Shown here piece after piece: positions 1-9,557 of a stretch of DNA of 24,673 nucleotides. A model generated the notes under the pieces. That model was given only the letters and a program-made list of their open reading frames with translations, was not told the origin of the DNA and searched no databases. The stretch is from the NCBI GenBank assembly GCA_014621425.1, contig JAANBB010000527.1, positions 1 to 24,673 of the forward strand. Reading direction: 5' to 3'. The position numbers and the translations under genes are program-made. Position 1 is the first letter of the stretch; the number at the start of each line of letters is the position of its first letter. Source of the stretch: Cylindrodendrum hubeiense (Eukaryota > Ascomycota > Sordariomycetes > Hypocreales > Nectriaceae).

Positions 1-7
1 GGCCTTC

Positions 8-28
8 TGTCGTGTGTCGTGTGTCGTG
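8..28. repeat. TGTCGTG tandem repeat, 3 copies
   Basis: Three perfect, contiguous 7-bp units (TGTCGTG) occupy 8-28. This is simple-sequence DNA with no visible functional context. Confidence 0.9.
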
Positions 29-312
29 CGTCTGCGTCTGGACTCTAAGCTGGAGCTAGGCCGGCGGCCCCCTTGTCTCTCGCAGCTCAGCCCAGGGGCC
101 AGTCGAGTGCTCGCCTGCCAGCGCCTCCTGCTTTCCTCCCCTCCTCCTGCGGATCCGGTCCTGTCCTGTTGTCGGTCTGCCGCAGGATTGTGGGGTGTGG
201 GCGCCCGCCGCACAGGTCCGTCAACCGGTCAAATGTGGTGTGTGTGTGTCGGCGTCGGCGTTTGGGCGTTGGGTCGTACGGAAAAGTCGCCCAGAGCCAG
301 TCTGCCAGTCTG

Positions 313-336
313 CCAGAGCCAGAGCCAGAGCCAGAG
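313..336. repeat. CCAGAG tandem repeat, 4 copies
   Basis: Four perfect 6-bp CCAGAG units lie in a wider CCAG-rich stretch (about 293-337) that also holds two copies of GCCAGTCT. This is a microsatellite and probably slippage-prone. Confidence 0.9.
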
Positions 337-1354
337 TCCCCCCGAAAAAGGCCACAGCGGGAACCAGAAAATCCAGGATGCGATTTGGCAAAAAGTGGAC
401 GGAGTCAGGACCGGCCTATGGGAGGGGGCACGTTGACTCATAAAGCCCGCTGTTGCCAGGTCGTGACCGAGTCATGGAGGCACCGACCCGGCTCCTTTTG
501 TGGGGCTCTTGTTTCCCGCTTGCCGTACAGGCCATACAAGTACGACCTATGTATGGGCCTGCCGTGACAGGCATGCGGAAAGCACGGTCGACCAGTTCGC
601 AGAAGCTGCAACCAGCCAGTCAGGTGATCTGGCAGACAGACTGCCTCCATCTCTCCCCCATGGTGCTGCTGTACGTACATATCTCGTATCTCGCTTGGGA
701 CGAGTCCCGTCAAGGCTTGGATTCTGGGGATACTACGTACACAAGGCACAACATGCGTCCGCCTGCAGGCACCGATGGTATTATTGTGATATTATGCATT
801 TACGGCACCACGACCCGATCTACAGTAGGTCCCCCTCGCTCAACCCGGCACCTCGCCCGCTCCCTCCCTCATGACCGTATCCGGCCGCCATTCGGGACAA
901 TAAAACGCCATCACAGAATCACAACAAACATTCCAGTCTCTCCTATCCAGAAACCTAAAAAGGAAATCACCTCAAACCCTGTAAATGCCAAGCGTGAGCG
1001 CCACAATACCCGCTCCTGACATAGCCTGTTGTCCCACTGCTTAATCCTGCATCCGGGGTCCATAGTCCATACTGATCTTGTCCGATTAATTGAATCCACT
1101 CTTGGCACCTAATATTCCTTCATCTACGTATTCCAGTACAATATCGACAGTCCCCTGAACTTCCCTTCCCTTGTATCGCCTGCCGGCCGCTCCCGTGCCT
1201 TTTCTAGACCTGTGCTGTCTCGGACCCTCGTTTCCACTGTCTCTCGGACCCTCACCATCTCGGCGCCACTCTCCACCCAATCATCTCACACATGTGATAA
1301 CCAACGTACGTACAAAACCACATCTCATCACCCAGTCTAAACTACTAGGGCGGC

Positions 1355-4300
1355 TTATTCCGCCGAAGCCCTCGCCAACGCCTCGTGTAGGTGCGGTGGG
1401 AACCGGTACCGCAGCTGGCTCGTGTACGTCGTCAAGTCCATAGTCATCTGCTTCAGCTGCTCCACCATCATTCGTCGGGTGCCCTCGTTGCCGCTGAACT
1501 GCCCGTTCGTGAGCTGCTCCTTCTGTCGCACGCAGCAGATAATTGTCCACATCAACAGGTTCGGCACATTGATCGACACAGGCTGTGACAGTCCAGAGAA
1601 CTTGGACGCGTATGCCCGGATGATGCTGGCATCGCCCGCGGCATCCAGGGGCAGGATCTCGAGGCTTCGGATTTTCTAGTCACCAACTGTTAGCAAACCA
1701 TGCCTATCTGATTGAATCCACCCAAGCTTGTAACTTACGTCGAGGCATTGCGCCCATTGTCCAACCTCCACCAGGCTCTTGATGCTGCTCATCTCTAGCA
1801 GCACTCGGCACGCAACCCTGGTATGGTCCTGGATCCTCTTGTAGAACATGGCGTCCCGCTCGTACATGGACATCATTGTCTTGGCCAGTTCTACAGGGTC
1901 GTCGATGGATGCCAGGCTGAGGCTGCTGCCCGTCTCGGCCTCCTGTTCGCCCGCCCGCGGCTTGACAGGCATCAAACGCATAGGGTCCTCTCCAATCTCC
2001 AGCGAGATGGCCTCGCTCAGAGCACGGCTAACAATAGCCACAACCGTGTCGTACTCTCCGGCCAAGTGGTACAGCAGCACCGAGTCGGTCGTTCGCCCGT
2101 TCTCGTCCGCAAAGCTGGCCGCCTGTAGCGTCACAGTGTTGACAAAGTCATCTTCGGCATCGAGACCCATGAGAGGGCCGCGCTCCTCGATGATACCGCG
2201 GATTCGTCGTCCATCCGGTCGGATGTCGCCAATCAACTTGCTAAACTCCCGTGTCTCCAGCACCAGCTCCCGCAGCGCCTCGTGGCAGAGGTTGCCGTGT
2301 CGCTGGCCGGCCTCACCGCCCAGGTCCTGGTTCAGGCAGATCAGGGTCAGGTAGTCAACAGCCGATACCACGTCCGCAGCACGGAAATCGCGAGTGTAGT
2401 AACCAATCATCCGACCAAAGTTGATCTGGGGCAGGTTCTTGGTGCTGTAGCTGCGCAGGTCGTTGGACGGCGATACGGCATCACTGGGTCGAAGCAACCC
2501 GTAGAAGGCGAGTGCGAGGCCGAAATGCACGGCGTCGACGTAGGAGAAGGGGTATAGGTAGGCGACAGCATCTTCAAACATACCCGATAGGATCTGAAGA
2601 TAGAAGAACATGCCGAAACTGCCGTTCGAGTCCTCTGAGTTGGCCTTGGGGAAGTGCTTCAGGCCAATCTCCCGGATGCTTGATTGCAGCTCCGCTAGAC
2701 CGTACGACTCGCCGGCCATCTCAATCGTCTTGTCACCCTCCCTCGCCAGGTTGAACTGAAGCCAAATCCAATCGTTGATATCTGTGTTGAGTCCCTCCAA
2801 GTTGCGGTTGCTCAACTCGATACGACCAATCACCTTGTAACATGCCATGCGGAAGGGGTCGATGGTGTTATCCGGAGCATTGCGTGATCGTTGGATGTAC
2901 TCGTTAGTGCAGCGGTCCAGGAGTTTTCTATTAATAATTCTCCTGTCCTCGCTGGCTGCGTAGTTGTTTAGGTAGGTGGAGAAGGTCCGGTCGATGCTCT
3001 TGAAGGGTAGATGGTTGTCGTTGACATACTTGGCCGCCTCGCTGACATGTCCTGAGCGGAGTAGGTAGAAAACAATAGCCCACACGTACTCGCCCGAAAG
3101 CTGCTGTAGCTCCGTGTTGTCAGGCACCAAGTCCTTGCGCGCAGATCGCAACCGGATGTATGCCTTGATCTTGCTGACGATGTCGGGGAGACCACCCAGC
3201 TTTGCTTCGTGAGGATGCTTGGCAATCAGGGACTCAACCTCGCGGAGAAACTGCTTCTCGAGGAACGTGTTTGCTCCAGTGAGGATTCGCTTTCTCATCT
3301 CAACCGACTTGGACGAGTTGGGGTTCTCGTCCAGATACATGCCGGCGAACTCGCGCTCCTTGGCCGTCGCGTTGTTGAGCGTCGTTTCGGCATCGGGGTT
3401 CTCGCCAACAATCTCCATGACAGCCAAGTACGCCTCCACGACATGGGGAGCATGGGGGTCATGGGACTTTTGCTCCACGGCCGCCAGCTCAGAGAGGATG
3501 GGATAGGGCCGCTTGAGCAGACGGGCTGTGTTAAGAGTGCGGATCTTCTCAGACAACCGTCCTTGCCTCTCGCGCAGAACCCGGTCATCGGAAGAGACAC
3601 GGCCGTCCAGCATTCCGGAGGACTCAGAGGAGCGGTCGACATCGGAAAAGTCGGACTGATGCGCGCCGATTCGGCTAGGGGTGCCAATGACGGAGCGTTG
3701 CATCGTCGACTTGCCCAATACGCTGGCCTTGCCAGCCCGTGGGGCAGAGCTCTGGGCCTTGCTTCTCTTGGAGCGACCAAATCCGCTCTGGGACTCGCGA
3801 CCAGGCGCAGTCGTCTCCTCGCGAGGCTTGATGCCGAAGTGCTGGTAGATGCGCTTTCGCTGTGCCTCCCACTCCATCGTCACGTTATCCTCGAGGAAGT
3901 TGTCGAAATCGCGAACCGATCGGTCGAGTCCGTCAGCAATCATGCTCAGGGTCGTCTTCGTTTGGAGGTTCGACAGGTAGGTCTCGACATCGACTTCGCT
4001 AGGGGCGTAGCCTCGGGTTGCTTGCTCAACACGTCCACCCTGGACATCGAGCATGCCGAGATCCTTGGCAGCAAGCCCAGGGTCGACTCCAGAGGCGGCG
4101 AGGAGATAATGGGCCTTGCCGTCCAGGGGCTTCTCATTGGGCTTGGACTGCAGCTTCCTCAGTCGGTGACGCAGGTCGCCCAGGCCCAGCTCGAGGCTGG
4201 GTAGATCCTCAGTGTTGGCCTTGCCCTCGGCCTTCTGGCTCTTCGCGAAAAGACTGTCGAAGTAAGCACCCGCGGGCTGTGATTGAGCCTGGGACTGGCC

Positions 4301-4924
4301 ACTGGGAGCCTGGCTGGCGAACAGGCTGCCTCCCATGATGCTTGGGGCCTGGCTTGCGAACAAGCTCCCTCCGGCCATAGTGTTTCCTCCCAGGCCCGAG
4401 TTCATATTCTGTTGAGGCTGCTGCTGTGTAGTGTTCGTGGCGCCGAATAGAGAGGGCTTTGCGAATCCGGTCGAAGAAGGCTGGGCTATCGAGGCGCCAA
4501 AGAGCGACGGTTTCTGCTGTTGCTGCTGCTGTTGCTGTTGCTGGTTGCCTCCGAACAAGCCGCTTGTGGTCGTCATCGGGGCGCTCTGGGCAGGCTGGCC
4601 GAAGAGGCTGGCCGCCGGCGTCGTCGATTGCTGCTGCTGCGTTGACTGTCCGAATAATCCACTGGTTGTTCCGCTCTGAGGCTGGGCCTGCTGCTGCTGC
4701 TGCTGCGGCTGGCCAAACAGCCCGCCGGCCGCAGGCTTAGCTGCACCAAGCCCACCAAATAGTCCTCCGCCCGCGTTACCGGTCTGTTGATTCTGTGCCG
4801 CCGGCTGGCCGAAGAGACCGCCTCCTGTAGCGGCGCCCTGTTGATTTTGTGTCGTTCCGCCACCGAACAGCGAGCCTCCAAGGACGCCGGACGTGTTGCC
4901 GGCCGCCTGTCCGAAAAGAGACAT
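1355..4924 (-). CDS. NIC96: NIC96/NUP93-family scaffold nucleoporin
   Basis: This is an inner-ring scaffold subunit of the nuclear pore complex. In the family it anchors the Nsp1-type central channel trimer and binds the large Nup192/Nup188 scaffolds. Exon 1 is 4924-1739 and exon 2 is 1675-1355, joined across a 63-bp phase-0 intron, giving 1168 residues, close to other filamentous-fungal orthologues. Residues 1 to about 175 are low complexity with ten LFG motifs (GLFG or SLFG) and a Q10 tract. Around 240-265 there is a charged amphipathic segment (SLELGLGDLRHRLRKL) in the position of the channel-trimer-binding helix. Around 310-355 a second helical segment (VETYLSNLQTKTTLSM...) matches the second linear binding region. 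From about 480 onward it is all-helical solenoid, including a KHFPKANSEDSNGSFGMFFY stretch. I chose the Met at 4924 because MSLFGQ begins the FG head; the open frame extends upstream to 5215, but that part is not family-like. The next gene upstream is co-oriented. Confidence 0.95.
1676..1738 (-). other. Intron of the NIC96 gene (63 bp)
   Basis: On the minus strand the donor is GTAAGT (first base 1738), the branch site is GCTAAC, and the acceptor is CTAG ending at 1676. Removing it joins ...QCLD to KIRSLEIL... in frame. The length is a multiple of three, but unspliced RNA would meet the in-frame TAG formed at the acceptor, so retention would cut off the last 106 residues. Confidence 0.93.
4514..4543 (-). 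repeat. CAG/CAA tract encoding ten glutamines
   Basis: A mixed CAG/CAA run of ten codons encodes residues about 128-137 of the nucleoporin, between GLFGGN and KPSLFG. Shorter Q runs (four to six) lie nearby in the same FG-rich head. The CAA interruptions should slow slippage compared with a pure CAG run. Confidence 0.92.
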
Positions 4925-5125
4925 GGTGAGTGTGTGTGATTGCGCGTAGAGGCCGCAGAACCAAGCAAGCGAGCGGCGAGAGAGCGAATTGCAGTGCCGA
5001 CGGAGTCCTGACTGCTCGCGCAAGAAAGGAAGAGGAGTATCGATGGGCGAAATCGATGGTCGGCGCGCTTTGTCCAGAATTTTGGGACAGTTGCAAGGCT
5101 GGGATGTTTGGGTTGGGAGCTTGGA

Positions 5126-5130
5126 CCAAT
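5126..5130 (+). promoter_or_regulatory. CCAAT box upstream of NIC96
   Basis: A CCAAT pentamer in a favourable context (ACCAATCAGC) lies about 200 bp upstream of the nucleoporin start codon, in reverse orientation relative to the gene. CCAAT boxes act in either orientation through the HAP/NF-Y complex. Function is inferred from sequence and position only. Confidence 0.45.
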
Positions 5131-5328
5131 CAGCGTCGCGGAAGGCTGCCAGGCAATGCCAGGCATAAGTCCAGGCTCTCCACGCCACTATATTCTCAGC
5201 GTCGAGTCTGGACAATCACCACCAAAGTACGAACGCGAGCAGTTGGACAGCATAATTGAATCAAAACTCCCTCTATATTTTACCAACACGCTTAGCCCCA
5301 ACACATACACTCATTATGATTATATACC

Positions 5329-5355
5329 AAGACCCGGCTCCGAGTACCGGGTCTT
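5329..5355 (-). other. Perfect 9-bp stem-loop in kinase 3' flank
   Basis: AAGACCCGG (5329-5337) and CCGGGTCTT (5347-5355) are exact reverse complements separated by a 9-nt loop. The element sits 37 bp past the kinase stop codon, so on that transcript it would be an early 3' UTR hairpin. It could instead be a small relic of an inverted-repeat element. Confidence 0.75.
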
Positions 5356-5391
5356 TTGTCCCATCTCAGCTTTAGCCTCTGGGTAATCCCT

Positions 5392-7604
5392 TTACACCCC
5401 AAATTCAGCACCCCAAGTTGCGATCGCCTTGTCCACCTTGCTCCTGTAGGTTTGCTGCGTCGAGCACATTTCCAAGAATACTTCGTACTTGGCATCAAGC
5501 AGCGACTTCTCACCGGGATCGCCATTAGGCTCAACCAAGCGACCTCGCTTGCTCATGCGGTCCATGATGTTCCACAGGGTCTCAGGCTCACTGCCGTCCT
5601 CCTTGTGGTGGCTCGCAGCCTTGGCGCCGAGCATAGCTGCACCATGGACAACCGCGGCGTTGACGTAGCGCGGGATGAGCACAGGCATGCCACAGGTAGT
5701 AGCCAAGAGAGCCATGAGAATGGCGTTCTGGCATTGGGAACCGGACATGAAGATGGACGAGATTTCGTGGCCGGCGTTGTTCATCTGCTCAATGATCTGG
5801 CGCGTTTGCATGGCAATAAACTCCATGGTAGCATAATACCAAAGGGCCATGTTGTCAGTGCTCTTGTCGCTGTCAAGTCCAATCATGCAGCCCTTCATGT
5901 TAGGGTCGGCGATAGGAGAGCGGTTGCCCCACAAGTCGCCATAAAAGAAGAGGTGACGACCCAGGTACGAGATGGAGGGTGCATTGTTCTTCTCAGCCAT
6001 GTACTCCAGGTGGGCGTTAAGGAAGTCGTAGATGTGCTTATCCTCAGCTTTAGCCAGAGCGCAAGTCTCAATGTAGGCAGGGTGGATGTCAAGCATGTGC
6101 CTCAGCAGCTCTCCGGTGGCTGACTGACCACCCTCAGCCATCCAGTATTCCGGCAACAGGACATCCCGGTAAGGGCCCCAAACACCCGGCACAAATACGG
6201 GTTCCTTGGACAGGGCCAAGTGGCAGGTGGAGGTGCCAGCAACGGCAGCCAGACGGGTAAAGGCCTGGGACAGATCGTTGTGAGGCACATTGGCGTTGAG
6301 CTCATCATCACCGAGGTCGACCTTGGCGCCCACCGTTCCGATCCAGCCAGCGTACGCATCAATGACACCGCTTCCCACAGGGATGCCCATGGGAAGGCCG
6401 AGCTGATAAGCGGCCTGTCGGCTCAGGGTACCAACGGGCTCACCAGCACTGACATATTCTCCATTCTAGATGAGGCTATCGTTAGTTTGATATTTCTAAC
6501 AAACGCGCATTGGGAAGGGGAAAGCGCGAAATGAGAGGGAAGGAAATAGGCTCACCACCCCGTTGACACCGCCCATACGCTTGAAGTCATCCTTCTTCAA
6601 GTCGCTGAGGCCAACCTCATCGTAGAAGTCCTCTTGCCAGCCCTTGACGCTGCCGTCAACGCCAACAGGGACGTAGCCCTGCTTGCAGACCACGCTGCAA
6701 TAGCTGCGAGTTTCATTGCCAGTCGCCAGATGGGTCAAAGCATCGGCAAGATCGTAGAACTTGCATCGGTCGAAGACCTCGGGAGGCATGTTGTTCTTGA
6801 GCCAGAGAACCTTGGGGATCTCCATCTCAATGCTCATCTTGCCACCGACGTACTTGAGCAGCTTGTGTTCGGTAGCATTGATCTTGTCGGTCTCGTTGAC
6901 AGGGCGGTGGTCAAGCCATAGGATGACGTTGCGATCGTTACCATCGTTTGTAAAGTCGGGGCCAGTCACGGGCATGGGCTCGTCGGTGTCATGAGTGAAG
7001 ACAGCAAGGGAGCATGTGGCGTCGAAGCCAATGCCCTTGATCTTGTTGGGATCGACGGCCGACTCGCTGACGACGCGACGAACACATTCGCAGATACATT
7101 GCCAGATGTCGGTGGTAGATTGTTCCTGGAAAGGGAGGGTTAATGGATGTCGTATCATGCTGAGTGATGATACACACATAGTAGCCGTTCTCGGGCTGCC
7201 ACAACTTGATGTTCTCCGAGGCCAAAGCCTTGATATCGCCCGTCTCGTCGATAATGCAAGCGCGGGCAGAGCCGGTACCAACATCAACACCGATGTAGTG
7301 GTCCTGCGCAATAGAATAAGGTCAGTCAAAGCAAGGTTCCAGCTTCCGGCGCGCCGCCGCCACAGTTCCAACGGCGATTGGTAGCTCGAGGAATTGGCTG
7401 GGCGCAAAGGGCTTGGGAATTCGGGTGGCATACCAAAACGTTCTGGGGCCTGTCCATTGCAAAAAGATGACTTGTCAGTTGGATTCTAAACGAAGAACGG
7501 AACGAGAGTCGAGAGTCGAGCGCCGAGAGTGAAGAGGTGAGAGACGGAGGGTGAAGGAGGAGGACTCACTCCATGGCCTTAATGGGCTTGTTGTATGAGT
7601 ACAT
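5392..7604 (-). CDS. FGGY-family carbohydrate kinase (ribulo-/ribitol-kinase type)
   Basis: This is an ATP-dependent sugar or polyol kinase of the FGGY branch that includes human FGGY and yeast YDR109C (D-ribulokinases); it probably phosphorylates D-ribulose or a related pentulose/pentitol in the cytosol. Exons are 7604-7570, 7449-7434, 7303-7178, 7125-6556 and 6465-5392, giving 606 residues, normal for this branch. Family features: phosphate-1 motif YIGVDVGTGSARA (about 20-32), GIGFDATCSLAV, ILWLDHRP, the catalytic-aspartate segment GSGVIDAYAG (280-289, D285), the GTSTCHLAL nucleotide-side segment (326-334), GDLWGNRSP (425-433), SGSQCQN (490-496), and the C-terminal signature PVLIPRYVNAAVVHGAAMLGAKAA region (510-533). 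The start is supported by frame continuity MYSYNKPIKAMEPQNVL-DHYIGV across two introns; Met11 is an alternative start. The substrate cannot be decided from sequence. Confidence 0.93.
7434..7449 (-). other. 16-nt microexon of the FGGY kinase gene
   Basis: Exon 2 is GCCCCAGAACGTTTTG, flanked by GGACAG (acceptor) and GTATGC (donor) on the minus strand. It completes codon 12 and encodes PQNVL, restoring the frame between exon 1 (35 nt) and exon 3 (DHYIGVDVG...). The flanking introns are 120 bp (7450-7569) and 130 bp (7304-7433). The remaining introns are 7126-7177 (52 bp) and 6466-6555 (90 bp, branch ACTAACG). Confidence 0.8.
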
Positions 7605-8223
7605 GGCGGCTGAGCTGGTGGCGTTTAAGACAGTCGATGCTTTTTATTGCCGAAACTATGTCCTCTGGATGTGTAGAGGCTGATTCCGAAAGAGGAAGAA
7701 GAAAAAGAGGAGGGTGTCACCCCGCGATGGTGGGAGGTCTCGGGTGTGAGGGCGTGCGACAGTATGCGACGTGTTTCCGTGTGCGTCTGAGTGAGCCGGT
7801 GTGTGGGAGTGCTGCCGTGTAACCACTTTGTGAGGGGAAAGGAGGTGGGAGTGCGGGAGAGAAGAGGGAAAGGGACAAGATGTGCAGATATGAAGAGAAA
7901 CAGGCCCTTGGCCGAGCCAGATGCGCACACTCCGCGGCCAAGTGTAGCATCAACATCGCAGACGGAGCTACCAAAGGCCATGCAGAAGCTTAGCAGATGC
8001 TGTTTGCCATCGCATGCGACCCCCACCAAGTCCACCACTTTTTGGCGGGGCATGGCATGGGGCATGGGGCACGGGGCTCAAAAAGAGGGCAGCTAGGACA
8101 AGGGAGGGGGCGTGGAGTTAGGGGTTGAGCATCTCCTGGGCTGGGAACAGGGAAAACGAAGCTCTGGAAGCTTGTGATAAAGATGGAGGGGTGGCAAGGT
8201 GCTGCCCGTCGCAGGCGCTAAAT

Positions 8224-8254
8224 CGCCTCTGGGTCCACTGAGGCGGCCTTTTTT
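8224..8254 (+). other. Hairpin followed by six T residues
   Basis: CGCCTC (8224-8229) pairs with GAGGCG (8240-8245) around a 10-nt loop that could itself form a TGG/CCA pairing. T6 follows at 8249-8254. The shape resembles a Pol III terminator, but no A-box/B-box pair or tRNA-like body is visible upstream. Confidence 0.3.
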
Positions 8255-8690
8255 AGGGGCTCATGAGGGCCCATGGCTCTGCAGGCTCGTCTCGAGGGAT
8301 CCTGGTTGCCTGGATAGATTTTGCTGGTGGTGGTGTTACATCCAGGTCTCCGAGTCTCCGACTTTGGATTGACCTCTCTTCCCCGCCGCCAAACCCCAAG
8401 ACTCGGCGATGAGCGAAGGCGCTTGGCTTGGACCGGTGCGTTTCCCAGAATCCTGCTGCCTGGAGGTCCTGAGCGACGCCAATCGTCTCCATCCGATGCA
8501 GGGATACGGAGTACAGTACATGGGAAGACTATCAGACCCCGATGAAGCTAGGTCATTCATGGACAAGCACCTTGGAAGCTTGGAGTCCGTCAGGATCTGT
8601 CATGATCTCCTTACCCATGGGGTATGGATCTTAGGGATGGCTAAGCATTGGGAATGGATTGCCCTTGAGGCTTGAGTGGGAGAGACTTGG

Positions 8691-8713
8691 GAGAGAGAGA
8701 GAGCAGAGAGAGG
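8691..8713 (+). repeat. (GA)n microsatellite
   Basis: A GA dinucleotide tract interrupted once by GC lies in the 4.4-kb gene-free region. It is simple-sequence DNA. Confidence 0.85.
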
Positions 8714-8919
8714 GTGTGCTTAGGCAATACGAGAGGGCGCCTTCACCGAAGATGGGCAACGTGCCGACATGTTGATAGAGGGGGCACGTACAGATCTGTA
8801 CAAATGCCTGATGACCTCCGGCTGGCCTTCCTTTTCAGTAAACAGGCAAGACAGAAACGCCAATCATGGGCCTTCCAGAAACAGAGAAGCAAGGAGAAAA
8901 AGAAAAACAGAGACGATAT

Positions 8920-9500
8920 TCGCGTCTTTATTCCCTCTCCGGATTACGGAGAGCCGGATCTCCTCGCTGCTCCATTCGCCCCCATCGTCTCTCCCGCATC
9001 GACAACACCACTACACTACACACACCCGAGTCCCCCGACTGCTTCTCACTAATGTCTCGCATCCTCCCGGTCTGACTTGTTGAGTCGCAGCACCCATCGT
9101 GCAACACCCATAATGCAACGTCTGGCGAGTTGTGAAAATGCCGAGCTAATCTAGAACCTTCAGAGGCTGCAGCTCCTCGACGCGCACGACTCACGATACA
9201 CACTGATCGGCCACCACCACAAAGCTGCACCCGCACCACCACGCCCCGCCAGCCGCCGGGCTCTCCACAACTGCACCCTCACCGCCGTCACTCCGCTGTC
9301 ACTCCGCTCACCTCCGGCCTCGTCTCGTCAATCCATCCACGTCTATCGTGTCTGCAACCATCGTGAGATGAGACGAGGTGGCGTTGCGTTGTTGTCGTCG
9401 CCCCTGCCTGGCCTTGCGCGCAGTGGCGGGTACACCAAATTCGCTATTGTTCAGATGACCTCGAAAAAAAACGTGGCCGGGGGTTGGCTGTCTTGTCACA
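8920..9500 (+). other. C/T-rich leader-like segment without a clear ORF
   Basis: The plus strand from about 8930 to 9360 is strongly C/T/A-rich with few G runs (CTCTCC, CACCACTACACTACACACA, CCACCACCAC), the composition typical of long fungal 5' leaders. It contains tiny upstream-type frames, such as an ATG at 9052 followed by a stop after seven codons and an ATG at 9114 followed by a stop after 13 codons. The first longer frame (9368-9559, 63 codons, Ala/Gly-rich at its end) is not convincing. Either an unrecognised transcript starts here or this is the leader of a lost gene. Confidence 0.3.
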
Positions 9501-9503
9501 TCC

Positions 9504-9557
9504 ATCCCGCGCCCGGTGCTTGTGCCTCTGCCGCTGCCGCTGACGCAGGCGCGGGAT
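9504..9557. repeat. Perfect 10-bp inverted repeat
   Basis: ATCCCGCGCC (9504-9513) and GGCGCGGGAT (9548-9557) are exact reverse complements with a 34-bp spacer rich in TGCCGC. The GC-rich arms could form a stable hairpin in RNA or bind a dimeric protein. No flanking target-site duplication is obvious. Confidence 0.7.

Larger units (their letters stand above)
1..1354. other. Left-edge intergenic DNA, no supported gene
   Basis: This is the 3' flank of the minus-strand nucleoporin gene running to the window edge. Open frames exist (the longest is about 188 codons at 453-1019 on the plus strand), but their translations show no recognisable domain, are rich in R/S/P/T in the way of out-of-frame GC-rich DNA, and overlap other open frames. 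I see only short tandem repeats near the left end, listed separately. No tRNA or rRNA signature was found. Confidence 0.6.
4925..5391. other. Spacer: NIC96 leader/promoter and kinase 3' flank
   Basis: This 467-bp spacer lies between two co-oriented minus-strand genes. It must carry the 5' leader and promoter of the nucleoporin gene and the 3' UTR of the kinase gene. It contains a CCAAT box and a perfect 9-bp stem-loop, both listed separately. No gene is seen. Confidence 0.7.
7605..8919. other. Kinase upstream region, no supported gene
   Basis: This is the 5' flank of the kinase gene. It holds a (GA)-rich tract near 8691, a short hairpin followed by T6 near 8224-8254, and a few open frames of at most about 146 codons (for example 7625-8065 minus and 8409-8675 plus) with no recognisable product. 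The 88-codon frame at 8409-8675 has mixed composition but no family resemblance that I can name. Confidence 0.55.

Noticed and set aside
453..1019. 188-codon open frame at the left edge
   Set aside because: Composition and overlapping open frames look non-coding; no motif is recognisable.
3209..4204. 331-codon plus-strand frame
   Set aside because: It lies antisense inside the well-supported nucleoporin exon and is a shadow of its codon structure.
4925..5215. N-terminal extension of the nucleoporin frame to an upstream Met
   Set aside because: The extra 97 residues are not family-like and lie in leader/promoter sequence; MSLFGQ at 4924 is the natural start of the FG head.
5356..6123. 255-codon plus-strand frame
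   Set aside because: Antisense shadow of the FGGY kinase last exon.
8224..8254. Hairpin plus T6 as a Pol III or bacterial-type terminator
   Set aside because: There is no matching Pol III gene upstream and the genome is eukaryotic. Kept only as a low-confidence structural feature.
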